Position numbers and translations under genes: made by a program. Positions 57,146 to 64,000 of a DNA stretch of 64,000 bases are shown here, piece after piece. Positions within the stretch are counted from its first letter, which is position 1. Each line of letters starts with the position of its first letter. The stretch is from Crotophaga sulcirostris (Eukaryota; Chordata; Aves; Cuculiformes; Crotophagidae), in NCBI GenBank assembly GCA_013397455.1, contig VYZB01000225.1, forward strand, positions 57,717 to 121,716. Direction: 5' to 3'. The notes beneath the pieces are model-generated. The model saw only the letters and a list, made by a program, of their open reading frames with translations, was not told the DNA's origin and searched no databases.

Positions 57146-57182
57146 GGCGGCGGCGTCCGCAGGGGCTGGCGGGGTTCCGTGA
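57138..57182 (+). other. Upstream ORF of 14 codons in the 5' leader
   Basis: The ATG of the YY1 motif opens M, five Ala, then SAGAGGVP and TGA. Alternatively a GTGAGG donor at 57179 would end an exon inside it. A second small frame of 22 codons starts at 57198 and ends at 57266. These are probably uORFs rather than the main start, though a coding exon start is not excluded. Confidence 0.35.
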
Positions 57183-57300
57183 GGGGCGCGGGGCCCGATG
57201 CCGCGAGCGGCTGCGCCGCGGAGCCGAGGGGCAGCGGCCGCTGCGGGGACTCGTCGGAGCCGCTGAGAACCTCGAGCCCCCTCGTTCGGCGCCGAGGCTG

Positions 57301-57556
57301 NNNNNNNNNNNNNNNNNNNNNNNNNNNNNNNNNNNNNNNNNNNNNNNNNNNNNNNNNNNNNNNNNNNNNNNNNNNNNNNNNNNNNNNNNNNNNNNNNNNN
57401 NNNNNNNNNNNNNNNNNNNNNNNNNNNNNNNNNNNNNNNNNNNNNNNNNNNNNNNNNNNNNNNNNNNNNNNNNNNNNNNNNNNNNNNNNNNNNNNNNNNN
57501 NNNNNNNNNNNNNNNNNNNNNNNNNNNNNNNNNNNNNNNNNNNNNNNNNNNNNNNN
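57301..57556. other. Assembly gap of 256 undetermined bases
   Basis: A run of N inside the GC-richest part of the CpG island. It may hide the first coding exon and its splice donor. A candidate donor CAG|GTCAGT also lies beyond the gap at about 57819. Confidence 1.
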
Positions 57557-57830
57557 TTCCGGAGCGCCGGGAAGGGCGCGGCGGGGGCTCGGCGGGAGGG
57601 GGGGCACGGCTCGCGCTGGGGCAGCGCCACCGGAGCCGCCGTGGCCGTCTGAGCCTCTCGGGAGGGCTCGGGGCGCTCACCCGCGCACCTTCCTCCCGTC
57701 GCGGCCGTTCAGGCCTCACTGGGGGTTTCCTTTTTCGAGTTTTGCCTGTGGATCCCCGGGACTCCCGTTCCGGGAGGGGGCTCGCCGGGCAGACGGCGCT
57801 TCCCTGCTTTCCGGGCAGGTCAGTCGGTTC

Positions 57831-60800
57831 CCCTCGGCCCCATCTCTCTAAGCACTCGCGTAGTTCACGTTTAGTTCTCCCTTAGGTCAGGGAACACCAG
57901 CTTCCTTCGGTTTTCTTCTTGTTTTCCTGTTTGTCTTAAAAGCACAAACGAAGAAACGCGTCCTGAGCCGTCCGAGCTACTGATGGGAGGTTTATTAGTA
58001 CTGAGGGGTAACAGCCGCCTCTGGGGGGGGGTTTGGGGTTTCATTGGGGCTTGCAAACAACATTGTATGGGGGCTGACTTTTGTTAGGTTTGGGTTGAAT
58101 GCGAGTGGGATTAATTTCTTACCATGAAGAGCTGAACAGCTGAAATAGACAATACGTTCAGAGAGGAGGAGGAGTGGGGAGAGATCTCAAGCACAGGGAT
58201 TAGGTAATTTGGCTGCTGTTCCACAGAAAGTATGGGAGTGGAACCCATACTTCCTTTAGTTTTAGACCTATGCTTCTTTCCAAGTTTTTTTTCTTCCCCA
58301 GAAGGTTTCTGAATTGCTCATCAGTTCCTGCCCCCATTGTCTTTCTTACTTTCTGTAAAATCAAACTTCTGAAAAAGAGAAGACAGGCTAATTAGTATGT
58401 CCTTTGAGGCCAAGTGATAGTTTTTTTCATTTTTGAAATACTTAAAGTTTGTCCAAATAATATTATCTTGTCATCAAGCCATAAGGTAAGATGGCAGAAT
58501 CAGTCCTCTGTGGAGGTCTCTTCCACTTTTTCTGTGTCATACTTTTCCTGAAATGTGTCAGACGTAATACATATGAGGTGTAAACTTGTGAAGAATTTAA
58601 TGGGCTTTTCATAAAATAATTAGTGACTGGGCTCAGAATTATTTCAGGATCCCACAGTTCTTCATCTAGCAAGGATTTCTGCTTTGACAGTGGAGAAACA
58701 TTTTGATGTGTGTTGCCCTGAGCTTGTTACAGGGAAGGTGGGAATTCACAGAAAAAGGAAGAAGATGCCTGTAGTTGTTGTAGTAAACTTCATGGAAGAA
58801 TACACCCACGGTAAATTAACTTCTCTTTTGGGGAGGAAGCTGGAAAGCAGGAAATAGTGATGGGCAGGTTCTGGCAAGACTAGGTTGGATTCCTTGTTCC
58901 AAAGGCTCTGTATCGTGGAACTGCTGTGGAAGTGTGCCAGGCTGCGTGGCTGGGGAACTGTCAAGTTCCCATTTGAGATGAATGGTGCTGCTCTTTTTAA
59001 GTATGGCTTCATAGTGTTTGCAGCTGAAGGTGTGCACTGATGATGTGTTCTATATTTATCTTGCGTTTTTGAGGTTATGGTTCTGAACTCATTTAAATTT
59101 TCTTGCTTTTCAACAAAAAGGAGCGGAGGTGAAGGGTATATGGCTGTAACTGTTCCCCTGGTAGGATTCCTAGCAATTATTGTAGAATATAAGAAAAGCA
59201 AGATGTTGAAGATACTTTGACCAACTTAGATTTAATTTGTTTTGTGAATGGAAAGGAAGATACTGATATTTATTGTGATAGTTCTGAATTTACGGTTTGA
59301 TTTTATACTGAGGGTGAGAGCTAGGGGCAGGTCTACTGGAAAGCAGCTTGTAGAATGAAGTGCTGTAGCTGTTTTGAGCATTGGTGATTTTGCCCGAATG
59401 CATCAGGCTAAGATGACTTCCAGTGTTAGTGCTGTGTGGCTGAAGTGAGGGCATTTGGGAACTGTGTATTTTGCAGTCAAATATAGTGCATTATAATCTG
59501 ACAATTCTGCTTTGCTGTGCTAAAGGTTTACATTCAGGCTCTCTTTCTGTCCTTCTGACTTGGATTTCCATACTTGACCTTAATTCAGCTGCTTCTGCAG
59601 GAGGGCTGGGAATCTTAAGTCAAGGGGTGTGTGCAATGTCAGGCAAAGCATTTCCGTCATCTCTGAGCTATATGAAGCCCTTGCAAATACAAAGTAACAG
59701 GGACTTAAATACTCTTATTTTCCTTTAAAACTTGAATAGGTGGTAGCATTTCTAGCAGATGTGTTCAGTTTTGCACTTGTGATGAATTACATGATCTGTT
59801 CAGTAGAGCTGAGGCAGCTGGACTGGTGCCTATGTGATTTCTTGGTTTGTGCTGAGAGTCTCAAGTCTTGGGGTTTTGCTTCTCAACCAGTCAGATGTCG
59901 TGGCACTGAGTCCTTGCTGATGAGCTTGGTTGGGGCAGTCCAGGAAAAGACACTTAAACTGCTGTGTGATCTCCAGAGGCATCCACCTAGAGTATCTAGG
60001 TGTCCATGCAGCTGTGTCTGCTGTAGTCAGCTGGCCTTAGATGATGAGTGAGAACTTGGAAATTAAGTCACTTTCTTATTTGGTAAGATGAGTTCCGGAG
60101 CACGTATATATTCCTGGGAAAACTGTTGCTGTTGAGTTGCCTGATGTTGCACTTGGAATTCTGTCGGGCTGGGGCCTGGTTGTCATCGTGGCTGGTGCTT
60201 GGATACAACATAAAACATAAGTGACACTTGCATATAATAAGAAAAGCAATTTTCTAAGCATATACAAGTTAGCAACTCGGATCACTTGAAGTTAAGAAAA
60301 ATCTTGCTTGTGAAGTGGGGGTTTTAATTAGTGGTATATGCTTTCATTAGGAGTGGTCTATCTTTCTTCCCACTTTCAAACACTAAACTTGTTTACTTCT
60401 TAAATTTCTTTTTCCACCTTCAGTCCCAGACACCTAATAATTGTAGAGCAGGAGCTACTAAGTTCTTTTTTATCTTTTGTTTCTGTCTGTGAGTCTGTGA
60501 CTCTGAGGTGAGAAGCCAGCCCTGGCTCTTAGGCCTGCAGGGATGTTCCGTGCAAGGCCTTGTTCGCAGGCTCGGTCTGTGTTCTCTGCCTCTGGCTGTA
60601 AAGTGTCTGGACTTTGCTACAGCTGAGCTGTCCTCTTAGGAGCAGGCTGTTTTCTGAGGCAGTTTCTCACATCTGGAATGCTTGGGTGTATTTGATAGTG
60701 CCGCAGGTATCGCTGCAGCATATTAAGATAGCGCTGTTTGGAGACAGTCTAAAGGTGCGTTGTCATAGCGTCAGGCACAGGGCATTGCCTTGAAAGGGGC

Positions 60801-63800
60801 CGTTGGTGCTGGTTTTGCCCCACATCCTGCTGGAGTCTTCCTTAGATTGATTTTGGGTCTACCTTTCTGTTTGGTGTGTGCATCCAGTATCTGGGGCTTG
60901 ATATGGGTCTGGGTACAGTTCACTATAGCTTTGATGCTTCTGTTGCTGTGTGTAAGCTCTTTGTTTTCACTGTACTGCTGTTATGAAAGGTCTTGAACAA
61001 CATCAGTGATACTAGAAACATTTTACAGGCACTTCTATCATCAGAAATGTAGACGGTGTGTCAGGAGAGCTGTTTCAGCCTATGAGCATAATTTAAGAAC
61101 AACCTGTAGCAAGGTGTTGTGGCACATACAGCTTGGGCAACATGGTGGTGTGAAACAAGTTAATTCAGTGAATTGTCTTCTGAGGGATTTTCAGTATGAA
61201 ATGCTGGTGCAAAGTAGCAACTTTTCCAGCACTGCTGCACTTAGAAAAGCTTCCTTAGTGGTAAGGGAACAGGACTGCGGTGACTGAAGTGACCTGTCTT
61301 TTTTTAGGACTACCTTTGCACCTTGAGGCTTCTTTGGTGTGAACGAGGTACAGAAGCTTTTAACAGTCGACTTTTGAATCCTGACTTTCAAGCTTTTAGC
61401 CTGTAGACCAGATCCAGTTCTCCAAAATCATTCGTTTGTCCTATGGCCAGTTCATCCTAGGGATCCTTAAGCTATGAATAGTGGTGAGAAACAGAGCTGA
61501 ATAAGCTCTTCTGGCAAAGTGCTGCTGCTTGCTTTCTTTCTTTCCCACATTTCTTAAAACAGCTGTGCATCAGAGTTGGAAAGATGTCCACTGTGAAGTC
61601 AAGATTCTGGAAAATCCTGTCGCATGAAGTTGGCATGTATGGATTCCTTTCATATGAACAGAAATAAATTAGTCTTTTCAAAAGAAGTGTATCTTAATAG
61701 GTTCTATTCCTGACATGCTGAGAGAAAGAGATACTGATGGTTTGGTTCCCTTGCTGCAGGTGCTTCTGGTGGTTTGAGATAACACAATGTGTAATCTGTC
61801 CATGCCTCTTTAAATGATTGTGGTCTACCCTGTTTTAAAAAAATCTACAGCTCTTGTGGCTCACTGTTGGAGAAATGATATAGCAGATAAAAACATACTG
61901 TGCTAGAGCAGGAATGAATTGTGAAAACTAACATCCAGCAGTACATAATAAAGTGTGCTCTGCAGAATTTTATATATATATATGTATAGATACACACATA
62001 TATATTTAAGAATCAGATGATACCTTTGCACATTAATTATGCTACCCAGATTTTCCAGAAACACTGCCACGAAGGTCTAGGAGACATAATTATTTAACGT
62101 GTTTGTACCTTGTCTTAAGATGCCTTTGTGCAGACATGAAATTCTAACACTGAAACTTCAAACAGATCTCGCTCTGTAAACACTTGAAGTACTGGCCTAT
62201 ATTTAGTCCTTATTAAAACTGAGCAGTGTGCTGTTGTGTGAGTAATTCTTTGACATTACCGGGAAGACTTACAGGGTAATAGAATGAGGACAGAAATGCA
62301 AAACTAACCCCAGCTCAGAGTTTTACTGGTTACTAACTCTTTGGCCAATACCTGGGCAAGGACAAGCGTTCAGAAGAAATGAGGATCAAGCTGTGTGTTT
62401 CTGAGGGCGCTGCGCTGCGTGGGAATGCAGCACTGCCCCACGTAATCCTGCCTTGGGATACGGAACCTGTGCCGCCCTTCCGTACTGAGTGGACTTAGGC
62501 AGCTGTAGAAACTCATGTGAAGCACGCTGTAAAATTATCCAGGGCAAGCGTGGGATAAAATAGTTTGAAAAAGTGTTGGCTTCAGTTGCAGGATGGAGTT
62601 CTTGTAGTCTTTGCAAGGATACCTGGGAGGACTGGTGTAACTTGCCAAAAATTGTTGACATACAGAGTTCCACATCCAGCTGTGATATGAAGTATCCCCA
62701 TACTTCTAAGTGTTGTAACTTCTTGCATAGGACAGCAATGATTTCAGGGTCAAGTGTCCACAAACCACGTTTAACTGTGAAGCTGGCTTCTGTCCCTGTA
62801 GAACTGTAGTGAAAATAACGTGGGTTGGAGAGTTCCAGAGGTTCTTTTTATTGCTTCATGGGCAAAAAGTGCTGTAGGAAATTGCCACCTGCTGCTGCTG
62901 AACTGTTGTAAAGAGGAAAAGATGAGATTGGGAGTGTTAAAACAATTGTCTGTGCACACATACTGACCTCTCATCCTACCCACCTCCCCTGGGAGGCACT
63001 TGTGTAATAGAATTCTAGGATGAAGTAGGGAGTGTAATGGACACGTGGAGTAGCGGGGTGAAATGTTTCAGTTTCTATGTGAACTTTTTTTTTTTGGTTT
63101 AGGTTTTTTCATTCCATTGCCTCTGAAAGTCTCTTCCAACTTTCTAAGCATGAGACTTTAATTTATACCATGTAACACAATTCAGATTTGGGCAGGAGAT
63201 GGTTTTATTGACGAACTGTTAATTACTGCTTCTTGGATTCAGAAAGATTAAATAAAAGTGTGCACAAGTAACTTGGACAGGTGTAGCTTTAAGTCCTTAG
63301 GAGTCTGTTTCTTGAGACTGTATTAGGATATTCCATAGTTGTAAGGAAGAAGGGAAAGTAAAATCAGGTGATAAAGTGCTTTTGCATAAAGATGCATTTG
63401 TAATCTCCATACTGAAGGTTCCTTCTGTTAGTTACACCAACTTTGCACTACCCAATATAAGTGTAGTAATCATGTCATGCAAGGACAGGCTTCTGAAATA
63501 ACATTCCACAATAAATAACATTTTCAATAGTTTGTTCCAGGTTATATTTATTGTTTTAAAACTTTAAACACTTGTGTTTTCTTTGAATGGCAATAAGTAC
63601 TAAAAATCAGAAAACTGAAAAGTTCAGGTGTAAACAGAGAACCTCATTAAAGTCTCTTAAGGAGCGTCATATATATGTTCTTAGGGATTTGCTGAGTGAA
63701 GGAACATTTCCAGTCTCTGTTTGAAATACTTAAGGCATTTGGAAACAGTTTTAGGTTTCTTGAAGGTGCTGGCATTGTGTTGAGAGCATAAAGTCAATGG

Positions 63801-64000
63801 TTTCTCTTTGTTGTACTGGTAATGGTTGGTCAAATCAAAGGGCTGAGTGGAATTTGGAGTGCCCCCCTCATCCTAAAAGTATTTCCATTTTTTTTTTCAA
63901 AAGAATGTCTGAAGTGCAAATAGCACTCCTTGAAAACTTGCAGTTCTGTTTTTGTTTGCTTGTGTTGTGCCTTAGTTAAAGGTTGATGGTGATTTGAATG
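57831..64000. other. Probable first intron of the CpG-island gene
   Basis: About 6.2 kb with no recognised exon. I looked for LMTK2's second exon, which encodes a transmembrane helix, and did not find it in any plus-strand frame. A 151-codon minus-strand frame (58746-59201) and a 125-codon one (62386-62763) have no recognisable domain. Confidence 0.45.
61970..62006. repeat. TA/CA-rich microsatellite
   Basis: A run of TATATATATATATA followed by interrupted GTATAGATACACACATATATAT. Confidence 0.85.

Larger units (their letters stand above)
56590..57830 (+). promoter_or_regulatory. CpG-island promoter of a rightward gene, probably LMTK2
   Basis: Dense CpG sequence with CCAAT boxes at 56935, 56994, 57037 (forward), 57074 and 57082. 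A CCGGAAGATGGCGGC composite follows at 57131-57145, which is an overlapping ETS site and YY1 site. YY1 sites of this kind normally sit just downstream of the start site and fix plus-strand orientation, so transcription likely starts near 57120-57135. No TATA box. In mammals oncomodulin lies divergently beside LMTK2, a membrane-anchored kinase, and the orientation here agrees. That is synteny inference: no LMTK2 coding sequence is visible. A shared bidirectional promoter is also possible. Confidence 0.65.

Noticed and set aside
57138..57182. CCZ1 start, because CCZ1 also begins Met-Ala-Ala-Ala-Ala-Ala
   Set aside because: The frame ends at TGA after 14 codons with no CCZ1-like continuation, and the ATG is inside a YY1 site. 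Synteny also places CCZ1 on the other side of oncomodulin.
57015..57719. Frames running through the assembly gap on both strands
   Set aside because: Most of each frame is undetermined sequence, so they carry no evidence of coding.
58746..59201. 151-codon minus-strand frame
   Set aside because: No recognisable motif and low-complexity Thr/Phe end; no promoter or splice support.

Overview
The window looks like nuclear DNA from a bird. Three facts support this. A beta-parvalbumin at 6-8.7 kb reads almost exactly as the chicken thymic/hair-cell parvalbumin CPV3 (oncomodulin). A second at 24.7-27.4 kb reads as avian thymic hormone (ATH). The recognisable transposons are CR1 LINEs in otherwise repeat-poor, AT-rich sequence. 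Genes are split by introns, so almost all long open frames here are chance.

Layout. 1-5.7 kb: AT-rich sequence with one speculative three-exon chain on the plus strand (3762-5064) and a relic palindromic repeat. 5.7-29.2 kb: a tandem cluster of three beta-parvalbumin genes, all on the minus strand. They are A (CPV3/oncomodulin, coding 5972-8652), B (a third, less familiar paralog, coding 15959-18259) and C (ATH, coding 24706-27377). Each has the same four coding exon pieces (61, 133, 110 and 26 nt, 109 codons plus stop). Each also has a probable upstream non-coding exon next to a TATA box. 29.2-55.7 kb: a 26-kb stretch with no recognised protein gene. It holds a CpG-rich patch with an 8-bp G-rich tandem repeat (43.1-43.45 kb), an old antisense CR1 (45.4-46.4 kb) and other relics. 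55.7-57.8 kb: a CR1 fragment abutting a CpG-island promoter with at least five CCAAT boxes, an ETS/YY1 composite and a 256-bp assembly gap. 57.8-64 kb: sequence with no recognised exon, probably the first intron of the gene driven by that promoter.

How it fits together. In mammals oncomodulin lies head-to-head with LMTK2. Here the parvalbumins point left and the CpG promoter appears to point right, so the right-hand gene is most simply LMTK2. No LMTK2 coding sequence is visible, and its first coding exon may lie in the gap. The parvalbumins are cytosolic EF-hand calcium buffers; the three paralogs presumably arose by local duplication. The most unusual observation is in gene B: the splice donor of its third coding exon is perfectly duplicated in a 31-bp tandem repeat, so two identical donors compete. 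Use of the distal one would destroy the last EF-hand glutamate and truncate the protein.
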